In this document: positions 8,298 through 17,913 of the stretch, piece after piece
Layout of the letters: each line of letters begins with the position of its first letter
How positions within the stretch are numbered: position 1 is the first letter of the stretch
DNA from: Candidatus Competibacteraceae bacterium
GTDB taxonomy: Bacteria; Pseudomonadota; Gammaproteobacteria; Competibacterales; Competibacteraceae
DNA: 64,000 nt
Assembly: GCA_003989085.1 (NCBI GenBank)
Contig: RXIV01000007.1
Span: 124,001 to 188,000 of the forward strand
Direction: 5' to 3'
Made by a program: the position numbers and the translations under genes
Notes under the pieces: generated by a model
What the model was told of the DNA's origin: nothing
The model's input: the letters and a program-made list of their open reading frames with translations, nothing else
Database searches by the model: none

Positions 8298-9572
8298 ATG
8301 CGCACACAATATAATTTTAACGGCGCCGCCAGAGCGCCGGTAGGCTGGCGGTGGCTCAAGGGTGGAATGATGCTGGGTCTGTTACTGAGTCTTTGCGCGA
8401 CTGCGCCTTTGATTTGGGCTGAAGAACCCGGTATTACCGCTAAAGCTATTCGCATTGGGGCTACCATGCCCTTGGAAGGGGATTATAAGGTTTACGGCCT
8501 AGCAATAAAACAGGGCGTCGATGCGGCGCTAGCCGGACAAACGGTGCAGAAGCGCGCTATCGAGTTTGTTGTCATCAACGATTTCTACGATCCTGTCAAA
8601 ACGGTTGAAGCCGTCAAGAAACTGATCAGCGAAGGGATTTTTGCGATGGTGAGTAGTTTTGGCTCACCCACCACCCGGGCGGCGCTGCCACTGCTGGCTG
8701 AGAACAAGGTGCCTGCGTTCGGGTTTTACACGGGCGCGGCCTTTGCCGGACCAGGTGAAGTGCTGAATTTCCGCGCCAGCTACGCCAATGAGGTGGAAGC
8801 CGTGGTTGAAGCGGCGTTGGCGGCAGGTGTGAAACCGACTGAAGTGTGCGCCTACGCTCAGAACGATTCCTACGGAATGAGTGGCGTCAAGGGATTCCGC
8901 ACAGCGCTGGCCAAGCATCCTGGTGCTGAGCAGATCATCGCCAAGGTAGACCAAGTTATTAATATGACAGGAGATAATCCAGAACGTAATGGTGTCGGTC
9001 CGGTCGGCGTCTACCAGCGAGACACCGTGAGTGCGAGAGAGGGTTATCAGTCACTGAAGAAGTGGGAGTCCGATACCGGCAATCGCTGCCGACTGGTGGT
9101 TACCATGGCGGTTTACGATCCGGCTACGGCATTTATGGGATACGCCCGTTATAAAGGCGAAGCCTGGCTTTTCAGTTCACCCTCGCCGGCAGCGGGCAGC
9201 CATTTGGCAACCATGCTCAAAGAAAATGGCATCACGGATAAGGTGATCACTACCCAGGTTGTGCCATCGCTCGATTCATCGCTACCGGTGGTGGTGGAGG
9301 CGCGCCGGGCGCTGGGTGGGAATCTGGGCTATGCCTCGTTGGAAGGCTACATCGTCGGTAAGCTGTTTGTGACGATTATGCAGGCGATGGAGGGGCCGCT
9401 GACCCGGGAGAATTTCTTGAAGGCTGCGCGCCGCCAGATCTATGACATCGGTGGCGTCAAGGTAGATTTTACCACTGACAACCAAGGTTCCGATTTCGTG
9501 CTGGTCACCGTTCTGCGTGGTGGACAGTTTGTCGCCGTCACACCACAGGAATTGGCGGCGCTGTTCAAGTAG
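8298..9572 (+). CDS. Periplasmic ligand-binding protein inside the chemosensory operon
   Basis: 424 residues, Peripla_BP_6 (LivK-like) family. A long signal sequence ends ...APLIWA/EEP near residue 42. The mature part opens AIRIGATMPLEGDYKVYG and contains the typical second-lobe segment CAYAQNDSYGMSGVKGF. A good ribosome-binding site (CGAGGAGA) lies upstream. No transporter permease or ATPase is adjacent; the neighbours are CheW and the PilJ-like receptor. I infer that it presents a ligand to the MCP rather than feeding an importer. Classical pil-chp operons have nothing between pilI and pilJ, so the insertion is notable. The ligand is unknown. Confidence 0.85.
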   Translation: MRTQYNFNGAARAPVGWRWLKGGMMLGLLLSLCATAPLIWAEEPGITAKAIRIGATMPLEGDYKVYGLAIKQGVDAALAGQTVQKRAIEFVVINDFYDPVKTVEAVKKLISEGIFAMVSSFGSPTTRAALPLLAENKVPAFGFYTGAAFAGPGEVLNFRASYANEVEAVVEAALAAGVKPTEVCAYAQNDSYGMSGVKGFRTALAKHPGAEQIIAKVDQVINMTGDNPERNGVGPVGVYQRDTVSAREGYQSLKKWESDTGNRCRLVVTMAVYDPATAFMGYARYKGEAWLFSSPSPAAGSHLATMLKENGITDKVITTQVVPSLDSSLPVVVEARRALGGNLGYASLEGYIVGKLFVTIMQAMEGPLTRENFLKAARRQIYDIGGVKVDFTTDNQGSDFVLVTVLRGGQFVAVTPQELAALFK

Positions 9573-9703
9573 CGATTCCGGTCATGTGGGCGAAACAAGG
9601 CCAGCATCGGACATAAAAACAACCGTCATTAGATGTGCCGAGATATGTAGCCGGCTGGTCGAATTTGGCGGAATTTAACCACTGAAAGAGGTAAAAAGTT
9701 GTC

Positions 9704-11497
9704 ATGGGCGGTCAGAAAATCAATGCGCGATTGACCATTACGATGGTCGTGCAACTCGTGATTCTGGTGGTGATCGGCCTGATCGCCTATTTCGGCATGA
9801 ACCGCATCAGCGGCGCTGTAAGCCAGATCAACCAATCCGTGGTCGAGCAGGCTAACTTGGGACGGCTGGGCGAAATTATCCGTGCCGATCTGTTAACTGT
9901 GGTCAACAGCGTGGCTCGTGGCACCAGTACCTGGGAGCAGGGGAATGCTGCTTTGCCCGTAGCCAAGGCAAATTTCGAGAAAGGCTGGCAAACATATCTC
10001 GACTCTCTGAATACAGGTGAGCGGGAGCGCTTGCAAAATACATTTAAAGCCCCCTTGAATGGCGTCAACGAGGTTTTTTCTGAAGTGGGGAAACTCTTGG
10101 CTGTGCGGGATCGCAGCCAGTTGAATTTATTTGTTGGCAACGATCTCGACGCACTGATTAATCCCTTTTTCAAAACCCTGCTGGCGGGTACGACACAAGC
10201 TGAGGAGCGCTCCACGCAGGATTTGAAGACCGCACAGAGCACCAGTAACACCTTCACGGTGTTAATCGCGGTGATCGCCTTGCTCGGTCTCGGCGTCGCT
10301 TTCGGCTTGGGCGCCGCAACCTATCGCGCCATCATGAATCCGCTTAACCAGATGATGTCCACCGTAAAACAGATCGGTGAGGGCAACTACGACTCTCGCA
10401 CCGGTCTGACCGGCAGCGACGAACTGTCGGATCTGGGCCAAGCGTTCGACACCATGTTGGACGCGCGCGTGACTGCGCTGGTGCAAGCGGAGCGTGAAAA
10501 CGAACAGCTCAACGACTCCATCATCCACCTGCTGCAAGCGGTATCCCAGTTGAGCCAGAGAGACCTGACTATCAAGGTGCCGGTGACTGAAGACATGACC
10601 GGTCCAGTAGCCGATGCACTGAACCTGTTGACCGATGAGACAGCCAAGGTGTTACGGGGCGTGATCCGTATCTCGGAAGATGTGGCGGTCGCTTCCGACA
10701 AGGTGAAAGCGCAGTCTGATACGGTAATCGCTGTAGCTGACGATGAACGCCAAGCGGTGGAACAAACCGCTACCGATCTGGCCTCCGCCGCGGACGCCAT
10801 GAAACAGATTGCCGAACTGGCGCAAACCTGCAATGCGACAGCCGAAACCGCTATGAAAACGACTCAGGCCGCGCTGCAAACGGTGACCAGCACGGTGAAT
10901 GGCATCAATAGCACCCGCGACACCATTCGTGAAACGGAAAAACGGATCAAGCGTTTAGGCGAACGTTCCCAAGAAATCAGTGGCGTGGTGAACCTGATCA
11001 ACACCATCGCTGAGCGTACCCATATTTTGGCGTTGAACGCCAGCATGCACGCGGCCTCGGCTGGTGAGGCAGGTCGTGGCTTCGCAGTGGTCGCCGACGA
11101 AGTGCAGCGACTGGCGGAAAATGCCCGTGAGGCCACCTCGCAAATTTCTACCTTGGTGAGCAATATCCAGATCGAGACGGCGGACACGGCGAGCACCATG
11201 AACACCGCCATTAGCCAAGTCGTGGATGGTAGCCGACTGGCGGAGCAGGCAGGCGATCAGATGAAGCGAACTCAGGAAACCACTGCTGATCTGGTGGCCG
11301 CCGTGCAGCAGATCGCCTCCCGCTCGCAGGATCAGGCGCACATGAGTGGTGAGTTGCTCGTCCGCGCCCGGCAGATTCAGGAAGGGACTCGCCAGACCAG
11401 CCAGCAGTTGAATGAACAGACCGTCCAAACCACCAATCTGGTGGAGTACGCCAGAAGCTTGTTGAGTTCCGTGCGCGTGTTCCGGTTGCCAACCTAA
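9704..11497 (+). CDS. pilJ: Methyl-accepting chemotaxis protein, PilJ-like
   Basis: 597 residues. TM1 is at about 11-30 and TM2 at about 182-205, giving a periplasmic sensor domain of roughly 150 residues, shorter than in Pseudomonas PilJ. A HAMP domain (about 206-260) is followed by a second HAMP-like stretch beginning [20 protein letters not shown], typical of PilJ-type receptors. The signalling tip reads [20 protein letters not shown] then [20 protein letters not shown]. It should control the CheA encoded next through the CheW proteins. The preceding periplasmic binding protein is a candidate partner for the sensor domain. Confidence 0.88.
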   Translation: MGGQKINARLTITMVVQLVILVVIGLIAYFGMNRISGAVSQINQSVVEQANLGRLGEIIRADLLTVVNSVARGTSTWEQGNAALPVAKANFEKGWQTYLDSLNTGERERLQNTFKAPLNGVNEVFSEVGKLLAVRDRSQLNLFVGNDLDALINPFFKTLLAGTTQAEERSTQDLKTAQSTSNTFTVLIAVIALLGLGVAFGLGAATYRAIMNPLNQMMSTVKQIGEGNYDSRTGLTGSDELSDLGQAFDTMLDARVTALVQAERENEQLNDSIIHLLQAVSQLSQRDLTIKVPVTEDMTGPVADALNLLTDETAKVLRGVIRISEDVAVASDKVKAQSDTVIAVADDERQAVEQTATDLASAADAMKQIAELAQTCNATAETAMKTTQAALQTVTSTVNGINSTRDTIRETEKRIKRLGERSQEISGVVNLINTIAERTHILALNASMHAASAGEAGRGFAVVADEVQRLAENAREATSQISTLVSNIQIETADTASTMNTAISQVVDGSRLAEQAGDQMKRTQETTADLVAAVQQIASRSQDQAHMSGELLVRARQIQEGTRQTSQQLNEQTVQTTNLVEYARSLLSSVRVFRLPT

Positions 11498-11567
11498 GCG
11501 GATTAGGTTCGTCGGCACAAGCAACCACCCGTTTTTACCGCCCGCTCGCGAGAGAGATTCAGCAGCC

Positions 11568-14500
11568 ATGCTCGTACCGGAAGAAGATATCGCCGCATTG
11601 GAAGCTGAAGTCGCCGAGTTGCTCGGCATTTTAGAGATGCTGCCTGCGGTGGACGACGATGGCTCTGATGAAGAGGGTATCGTCGCGGGCATTCGCCGTT
11701 ACGCCGATCAGGTGGAGCGCGTCGGCCTGGCAGCCGGCAACGCCGGTTTTTTTGGATTGCGGGATGTTTGCCTGTTGTTCCAGGAAAATCTGGCGAATTC
11801 AGATTTTCGCCAGCAGGGTCTTGGCGACGTTATGCGGGAACGGCTGGAGGAATGGCCGATTCTGGCTATCGGTTATCTAGGGGATCCGTCCGATCTACAG
11901 TCCAGCGAGTCGCTGATCGAGCACTTGCGCAGCCCGGTTTGGATCTCGCCCATATCGGCGGAGGAATCCAGTGCATTGCGCGATATGCTGACCTGCGGGG
12001 CGCTGGCGCTCGATGCGACAGACGCGGTGGATGGCAAGTCTGCTGACGTGGAGGAAGAAGCGGAAGTAACGGCATCGTCATCTGTATTGGCGACGGTATC
12101 TGTTGAACCGGAGTCGATGCTTCAACAACCGTTAACAGTCAAGATAATGGAATCTGCGATGGCAACTCCTGCTATCGCTGTTGTTCCTGAACAGATGACT
12201 GCGGTGCCGGAAGCAGAAACCGAAATTGAGACCGTTATTGAGATAAAACCGGTTGCTTTGCCAGAGCTGACGGAAGCAGCGGTTGCAGTGACCCTCGCGG
12301 AAGCGCCAGCAGTAACCGCCGAAACGGTTGCAATGGAACTGGCTGCTTCCGCTGAAGTATTCACCGAACAGGAGGTTCCCGCTGTCCGGGAAGAACCTGG
12401 GTTTGGCGAAGCAGAGGAACCGGAGTCAGAACCGGCCGATGAGGAATCGGAATCCATCAACGGGGATGTAGCCGTCGGAGAAATCATATCCGGCGAAACG
12501 GAACAGGAAGTGACTGCTGTTCAAGAGGAACTTCTGTCCGACGAAGCCGAGGAAGAAGAATCTACCGATGAGGATGTAAGCGTTGAGGAAATCACATCTG
12601 GCGAAGCCGAGGAACCAGAGCTAGAACCCGCCGATCAAGAGGATGAGGAACCCGCTGGAGCAGTAGCCGGCGCAAGCGATGCTGGGCAGGAGTTGCTGGA
12701 CATCTTGTGTGCGGAAATTGCCCAGATCGTTGAAGACGCCGACGAAGTGATGGCTGTGGCCACAGCCGCCGATAGCGCATCCACTGTCCGGAGTGAAGCT
12801 TTGTCGGGCTACGCCGAACATCTGGAACGGCTGGGTGATGCGTCCGGTTCCATAGGCCTGACAGGATTGCAGCAGGTTTGCGCCAGTTTGCAGAATAATC
12901 TGAACCATCTAGCCGCCCAGGATCATCCGCTGACTGCCGATCAACGAGAGACCGTGCAAATTTGGCCTGATTTGGCGCTGAATTACCTGCGAGCATTAAA
13001 CGACCGACCGACTTGCGCCGCCTTGGCGAATCACTTGGGAGATATTCGCTGGCCGCAACCACTGGCGATAGCGGACGTGGATTTGCTCATTGAGCGGTTG
13101 GCGGCAGCGAAGTTAGTGACTGAGGAAGCCGAAACGGAAACCCGGCCACACCAGGCCACCGTTCAAGATGTGTCCATCCAGCTACCCGCCGATGTCAATC
13201 CTGAGTTGCTAGATGGCCTGTTGCAGGAATTGCCTAACCAGGCCGCCGAGTTTTCCGCTTCCATCCAGCGTCTGGCCGCTGGCGATGGAACGCTCAAGGA
13301 TGTGGACGTGGCGCGGCGCATTGCTCACACGTTGAAGGGCGCCGGCAATACCGTCGGGGTGCGCGGCATCGCCACTCTGACTCACCAAGTCGAGGACATT
13401 CTCCAGGCGCTTGCCACGCATGAGGCGCTGCCCAACCGCCCGTTGGCTGAGACCCTGCTGAATGCGGCGGACTGTCTGGAGACCATGAGTGAGGCGCTGC
13501 TTGGAATGAGCGCGCCGCCGCCGCAAGCGCAAGCCGTGTTGCAAGAGGTGCTGGACTGGGCTAACCGCATCGACCGGACCGGGATACCGGCGGGTGAAGA
13601 AGCGCCGCCGCCAGCGCGCGCGCGCCCGGAATCCGTCGCTCCCGCCGACACAGCGGCAATAGCCCCACCCGCGCCCGCAACGGTGGCCGAAGCCGCCTTG
13701 CGAATTCCCGCTCATCTGGTGGACGACCTGCTTCGTCTGGTGGGCGAGAACATCATTCTCACGGGTCAGATTCAAGAACGGGTCCGCAAAACGATTGCGC
13801 AAACCCGGTCGGTAATGGGACAAAACCGGCTCTTCCAGCAACTGACTAGCGAACTGGAACAGTTGGTCGATATCCGCAACGTCTCGTCGCCATTGTCCCG
13901 GTCGATCCAGCGCGGCGATTTCGACCCGCTGGAATTAGAGCAGTATAACGAACTCAACACCGCCACCCATCGCTTGGTGGAAGCGGCCACCGATAACCGC
14001 GAACTGGATCGCGCTATTGCGGATAGCCTGGTGGCGCTGGACACCTTACTGGTGGATCAAAGCCGGTTGCACCGGGAAAGTCAGGAAGCGGTATTGCGCA
14101 CCCGCATGGTGCCGATCCAGACCATAGCGCCACGCCTGCAACGCAGCGTGCGTCAGACCTGCCGGCTGGTGGACAAGGAGGTGGAACTGACGGTGCGCGG
14201 CGCCGACACGCTGATGGATAGCAATGTGTTGAACGGCATAGTCGATCCGCTGATGCACATCTTGCGCAACGCCGTGGACCACGGCATCGAACCGCCGGCC
14301 CAACGCCAGCGGTTGGGCAAGCCTCCCGTCGGGCGCATTGAACTCAGCGTCTTGCGCGAGGGCAACGCTATCGTTATCCGATGCCAAGACGATGGTGCCG
14401 GCCTTGACCTGACCGCGATCCGTCAAACAGCAGTGGAGCGTGGTTTGCTCTCTGCCGACAAGTCGCTGGAAGAGGATGAGCTGGCGCGGTTGATTCTGCT

Positions 14501-15506
14501 GCCAGGCTTTTCCACTCGGGGCGCAACAACCCAGACCTCAGGTCGCGGTATCGGCATGGATATGGTCTACAGTCGATTGCTGGACATGAAGGGGGCGCTG
14601 CGCATCCAGACTCGATCAGGTCAAGGTTGCCTAATGGAATTACGGCTGCCGGTGACCTTGATCTCCACTCATGCCCTGCTGGTGCGCATCCATGATCGGT
14701 TATACGCCCTCTCCGACCGTGGCATCGAGCAGATTCTGTACTCCGGCATCGGCACAATCCAGAAATTGGGTAAAGCGACGACCTATCATCTGGGCAACGA
14801 TATTTATGATCTCACCACGCTGGAAACCTTGCTTAATTTACCGCCGGACCGTCGGACGCACGCCCGCGCCGCGCCCCCGGTGTTGCTGGTGCGGGAAGAG
14901 ACGGGCGCTATTCGTGCTGTGCTGGTATCGGAAGCTGTGGATAGCCGTGATCTGGTGGTCAAGCCCTTGGGGCAATATGTGCCAAAGCTCAACGGCGTGG
15001 TGGGCGCCACCATCCTGGGCGATGGCAGTGTGGCGCCGGTACTGGATTTGCCAGAATTATTGCGCGCCCCATCAGTCCTCCAACAGACGCTGACGTTTAC
15101 TCAGCAACCTGCGCCAGCAGCGCCTGCCGCAGTTCACCACCAGGTTGCGCTGGCTGTGGATGATTCGTTGAGCGCCAGGCGCTCACTGGCGCAGTTCGTC
15201 CAGGATGCCGGTTTTGAAGTCCGCACCGCCCGTGATGGTTTGGAGGCCATCGAGATCATTAACGGCAAGCGCCCGGACATCGTGCTGGCCGATCTGGAGA
15301 TGCCACGGATGAATGGTCTGGAATTGACCGCGCATTTGCGCGCTAACCAGCCTACTCGCGACCTGCCGGTCATCATGATTACCTCGCGTTCTACCGACAA
15401 GCACCGACGCGAAGCCGAGGCAATGGGTGTTAATGTCTACCTGACTAAGCCTTTTGCGGAAGACGAATTGCTTGGGTACATTAAAAAGCTGTTGCAGCGG
15501 CCATGA
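11568..15506 (+). CDS. chpA: Hybrid chemotaxis histidine kinase, CheA/ChpA (PilL) type
   Basis: 1312 residues. Residues 1-150 and about 375-525 are two related degenerate helical (Hpt/FimL-like) modules without a phospho-His. Between them, about 165-370, lies an acidic Glu/Ala-rich linker with internal repeats. A true Hpt domain follows with His587 in AHTLKGAG. The dimerisation helices are at about 690-850, the ATPase has the N-box around Asn901 (LRNAVDHGIEP) and GRGIGMDMV, then a CheW-like domain (about 1040-1165). A C-terminal receiver has phospho-acceptor Asp1242 (LADLEMPRMNG). It has fewer Hpt modules than Pseudomonas ChpA. The gene overlaps the next cheW by 4 bp. Confidence 0.9.
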   Translation: MLVPEEDIAALEAEVAELLGILEMLPAVDDDGSDEEGIVAGIRRYADQVERVGLAAGNAGFFGLRDVCLLFQENLANSDFRQQGLGDVMRERLEEWPILAIGYLGDPSDLQSSESLIEHLRSPVWISPISAEESSALRDMLTCGALALDATDAVDGKSADVEEEAEVTASSSVLATVSVEPESMLQQPLTVKIMESAMATPAIAVVPEQMTAVPEAETEIETVIEIKPVALPELTEAAVAVTLAEAPAVTAETVAMELAASAEVFTEQEVPAVREEPGFGEAEEPESEPADEESESINGDVAVGEIISGETEQEVTAVQEELLSDEAEEEESTDEDVSVEEITSGEAEEPELEPADQEDEEPAGAVAGASDAGQELLDILCAEIAQIVEDADEVMAVATAADSASTVRSEALSGYAEHLERLGDASGSIGLTGLQQVCASLQNNLNHLAAQDHPLTADQRETVQIWPDLALNYLRALNDRPTCAALANHLGDIRWPQPLAIADVDLLIERLAAAKLVTEEAETETRPHQATVQDVSIQLPADVNPELLDGLLQELPNQAAEFSASIQRLAAGDGTLKDVDVARRIAHTLKGAGNTVGVRGIATLTHQVEDILQALATHEALPNRPLAETLLNAADCLETMSEALLGMSAPPPQAQAVLQEVLDWANRIDRTGIPAGEEAPPPARARPESVAPADTAAIAPPAPATVAEAALRIPAHLVDDLLRLVGENIILTGQIQERVRKTIAQTRSVMGQNRLFQQLTSELEQLVDIRNVSSPLSRSIQRGDFDPLELEQYNELNTATHRLVEAATDNRELDRAIADSLVALDTLLVDQSRLHRESQEAVLRTRMVPIQTIAPRLQRSVRQTCRLVDKEVELTVRGADTLMDSNVLNGIVDPLMHILRNAVDHGIEPPAQRQRLGKPPVGRIELSVLREGNAIVIRCQDDGAGLDLTAIRQTAVERGLLSADKSLEEDELARLILLPGFSTRGATTQTSGRGIGMDMVYSRLLDMKGALRIQTRSGQGCLMELRLPVTLISTHALLVRIHDRLYALSDRGIEQILYSGIGTIQKLGKATTYHLGNDIYDLTTLETLLNLPPDRRTHARAAPPVLLVREETGAIRAVLVSEAVDSRDLVVKPLGQYVPKLNGVVGATILGDGSVAPVLDLPELLRAPSVLQQTLTFTQQPAPAAPAAVHHQVALAVDDSLSARRSLAQFVQDAGFEVRTARDGLEAIEIINGKRPDIVLADLEMPRMNGLELTAHLRANQPTRDLPVIMITSRSTDKHRREAEAMGVNVYLTKPFAEDELLGYIKKLLQRP

Positions 15507-15979
15507 TCCAGCGGACTCAAAACCCATTCGATACGCTGCGGGAAATACGAGCCTTCACCCGGTTGACCCTGGATGGGCGTACATGGCTACTGCCGCAGAC
15601 TGAAGTGCAGGCGCTGGAGATGTCGCTGGACATTGACCCGGAGGTGCGAACGCCGCTGGGCGTCGGCGCGATTGCGTTTGAAGGCGAATGGTGGCCGGTG
15701 TACTGCCTATCCAGTGAATTGCGTCTCCTGCCGCACATACCGGCGGGACGGCGGATCTGCCCCTTGCTGAATAATGGCGCTGACCGCTTTAGTCTGGTCT
15801 GCGACCAGGTCGAAACCTTGGTGGGATCATCCCGCTTGCATCCAGTGCCAGCTTGCATGGCGTCTCGGAATTCCCCGATCCAGGCGCTGGTCCTTCTGGA
15901 TCAAGGATTGGGTTGCGTAACCACTACCGAGTCTATTGCCCGTCTGATTGCTACGGCCGAGGATCGTGTTGATGCTTGA
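15503..15979 (+). CDS. CheW-like adaptor, first after chpA
   Basis: 158 residues with a CheW-like fold: LTLDGRTWLLPQTEVQALE, then GVGAIAFEGEWWPVYCLSSEL. The typical glycine-rich GLVNLRG motif is replaced by GVGAIAFEGEWWPV, so it is divergent and may be ChpC-like. The ATG lies within the end of chpA (ATGA overlap), which implies translational coupling. It probably links receptor and kinase, or competes with the PilI-like protein for receptor binding. Confidence 0.7.
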   Translation: MIQRTQNPFDTLREIRAFTRLTLDGRTWLLPQTEVQALEMSLDIDPEVRTPLGVGAIAFEGEWWPVYCLSSELRLLPHIPAGRRICPLLNNGADRFSLVCDQVETLVGSSRLHPVPACMASRNSPIQALVLLDQGLGCVTTTESIARLIATAEDRVDA

Positions 15980-16445
15980 GAATCCGCCTAAAGACAGCAC
16001 TGCCTGGATTCTGACGTTGGACGGTGCATTGCGTGCTGCTGTGGGCGGACGCGAACTGGTTTATCTGATCGAAGCGCCCACTTTGTTGGATGTGCCGCTC
16101 AGCCCGCCATACTGTCGGCAGGTGCTGGTCTGGAACGAGAACCTGCTACCGGTCATGGATCTGGCGGCTTATTTGCGCCCGGGAAAGCCGGCGCGCCGCA
16201 CCCAGACTTTGGCGGGCGTGTTCGCCTATCAAGCCAAATCAGGTGCGCCATTGGCTTATGGCGCACTGCTGCTGGCCGGTATCCCGGAGTGGGCGCACGT
16301 CGCCGATGACCATGCCAGCGCACTGCCAAAACAACCCGCTGGCTGGCGAGCCTTGGCGATTTCTTGCTTCAAGCGGGGTGATGACCTGATTCCCATTCTT
16401 GATTTGCCATACCTTTTCACTGGTGGTCTGCTCGCCACAGTGTGA
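15972..16445 (+). CDS. CheW-like adaptor, second after chpA
   Basis: About 157 residues from the ATG at 15972 (MLENPPKD), overlapping the previous stop by 8 bp. An upstream ATG at 15948 would add eight residues and overlap more. CheW-like features are LVYLIEAPTLLDVP, then CRQVLVWNENLLPVMDLAAY and the C-terminal DDLIPILDLPYLF. It is a divergent paralogue of the preceding gene. It closes the operon; a stem-loop lies just after it at 16452-16478. Confidence 0.7.
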   Translation: MLENPPKDSTAWILTLDGALRAAVGGRELVYLIEAPTLLDVPLSPPYCRQVLVWNENLLPVMDLAAYLRPGKPARRTQTLAGVFAYQAKSGAPLAYGALLLAGIPEWAHVADDHASALPKQPAGWRALAISCFKRGDDLIPILDLPYLFTGGLLATV

Positions 16446-16451
16446 ACCGGT

Positions 16452-16478
16452 AGGCTATCGAGGGGTAGGGCATAGCCT
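16452..16478. terminator. Stem-loop between convergent chemosensory operon and kfrA-like gene
   Basis: AGGCTAT at 16452-16458 pairs with ATAGCCT at 16472-16478 (7 bp, 13-nt loop). It lies between two convergent genes that end at 16445 and 16489, where a bidirectional terminator is expected. There is no clear T-run on either strand, so it may be only a weak or Rho-assisted terminator. Confidence 0.4.
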
Positions 16479-16488
16479 TTGGAAAGGC

Positions 16489-17529
16489 TCAGGAGGTTTC
16501 GGTATCCCCTGGTTTGAGTACAGAATGTTGCAACAGCAAGCTCCGCAATTCCCGCCCTTCCTGTTCCAATTGTTGCCGCCAGCGTGTTTCAGCCTCCAGT
16601 TGAACGTGGGTGATCTCCAGCTTGTGATCCGCTTCCAAAAGCTGCATTTCGTGTTGATGAGCGGTGGCATGAACGGTGTCCAGTTCTACAGATAACTGGT
16701 TAATGCGCTCTTGGGCGTCGGTTAGATTCATGCGTACTTCCCTCTGTTCCCGCTGTAGCTGTTCCAACATCTGCTTTAGAACTGCTTCGCGATTCAAACT
16801 TTCCTGATGTTCCGCCAGCAGAGCTTGCCGTTCCGCTGCATATTCTGTGCGTTCTCGATCCAGTCGCTGCATTAATCGGGCTTCGCTGACTTCACCGCGT
16901 TGGCGTTCTTCCTCAAATCGGCGTTGCGCGGCGGCGGTCTGTTGCGTCATATCAGCACGGGCTTGTTGCAACGCAGCGTCGGCTTGGGCGATGCGGGCAG
17001 CAGTTTCGGCGCGGATTTGAGTGAGCGTGGTGGTTACTGCGTGAACCTGCTGTTCCGCTGCCTGAATCGCTGTTTCAGCGGCAGCGCGGCGTTCCTGTTC
17101 CACCAATAACCGGTCAGCAAGATCACGGCTGGCGGTTTGCGCCGCTTCAAGTTGCCGTGCCTGTTCCGCAGCTTCGGACTGCATCTGCTGCTGTGCGGCC
17201 AGAGCGGTATCACGGCTTTGTTCGGCAGCGGCGACTGCTTGCTGGGCGCGATCGCGTTGTTCTACAAACGCGGCTTCGGCGTGCTGCACCGCAATCTTCC
17301 AGAAGGCGTCTAGTGCAGTCATCACTGCTTCGGGAACCGTGGGCGGTAATACCACCTTGGGCGCATCAGCTATTTGCTGTTGCCAGGATTTCAGATGGTC
17401 GCTGATAGTGGTGTTGCTGCCAGTGCCTAGCAGTTCCCGTACACGCTGGATGGTGGGATTGAGGCCACGCCCTAGCAATGTTTCAGCGGTGTCTTTGACA
17501 TCTTCGTAGCGGATTCCTGAACGGGCCAT
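16489..17529 (-). CDS. KfrA-like coiled-coil DNA-binding protein
   Basis: 346 residues from the ATG at 17529, which has GAGGT about 10 bp upstream; an upstream start at 17568 would add 13 residues. Residues 1-110 match the KfrA_N domain: GIRYEDVKDTAETLLGRG, NPTIQRVRELLGTGSNTTIS, HLKSW. The rest is almost wholly predicted coiled coil, rich in Ala, Gln, Glu and Arg. KfrA of IncP plasmids binds its own promoter and helps plasmid segregation; chromosomal relatives are common in mobile regions. The adjacent Toprim remnant supports a plasmid or integrative-element origin. Confidence 0.8.
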   Translation of the reverse strand: MARSGIRYEDVKDTAETLLGRGLNPTIQRVRELLGTGSNTTISDHLKSWQQQIADAPKVVLPPTVPEAVMTALDAFWKIAVQHAEAAFVEQRDRAQQAVAAAEQSRDTALAAQQQMQSEAAEQARQLEAAQTASRDLADRLLVEQERRAAAETAIQAAEQQVHAVTTTLTQIRAETAARIAQADAALQQARADMTQQTAAAQRRFEEERQRGEVSEARLMQRLDRERTEYAAERQALLAEHQESLNREAVLKQMLEQLQREQREVRMNLTDAQERINQLSVELDTVHATAHQHEMQLLEADHKLEITHVQLEAETRWRQQLEQEGRELRSLLLQHSVLKPGDTETS

Positions 17530-17627
17530 TAGGAGCGAACCTCGGTTTTGATGGGGGGATGTGATCATACAATAATTAAATGATTACATAATATGTATTT
17601 TACGTTTTATTTTGGTAAAAAATTCAA

Positions 17628-17653
17628 GATAATTCCCATTATCAGGAATTATC
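17628..17653. promoter_or_regulatory. Perfect inverted repeat upstream of the kfrA-like gene
   Basis: GATAATTCC (17628-17636) and GGAATTATC (17645-17653) form a perfect 9-bp inverted repeat with an 8-bp spacer. It lies in the AT-rich divergent region between the kfrA-like gene and the small ORF at 17740. KfrA proteins autoregulate through operators at their promoters, so an operator role is plausible, but this is inference. Confidence 0.45.
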
Positions 17654-17739
17654 ACGGGTATAACCGCCTGTCTTTTGACAGTAGTGAAAAACATATATAG
17701 ATTACAGCTGCCATCATTTCTTTAACCGGAGACTTCCTC

Positions 17740-17913
17740 ATGAAAATAAAAATCGGTCATAAATACGCTAATGAAGACGGAGAAATCGAGGAAGCGGATG
17801 ACGGACCAGATACTAGTACATCTGAAGGCCGAAAACAGATAGCATCCGATATAATTGAAGAAATAAAAGAACAATCAATAAAAATACTTATTGAGACTGT
17901 GAAAAAACACTAA
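17740..17913 (+). CDS. Small acidic protein, 57 residues, unknown
   Basis: The ORF begins MKIKIGHKYANEDGEIEEAD and ends LIETVKKH. The ATG has a suitable ribosome-binding site (CCGGAGA) 8 bp upstream. The protein is highly acidic in the first half and predicted helical in the second. It is divergent from the kfrA-like gene and its stop overlaps the end of the Toprim remnant on the other strand. AT-rich codon use differs from the genome's GC-rich genes, which fits an acquired element. I do not recognise a family. Confidence 0.55.
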   Translation: MKIKIGHKYANEDGEIEEADDGPDTSTSEGRKQIASDIIEEIKEQSIKILIETVKKH

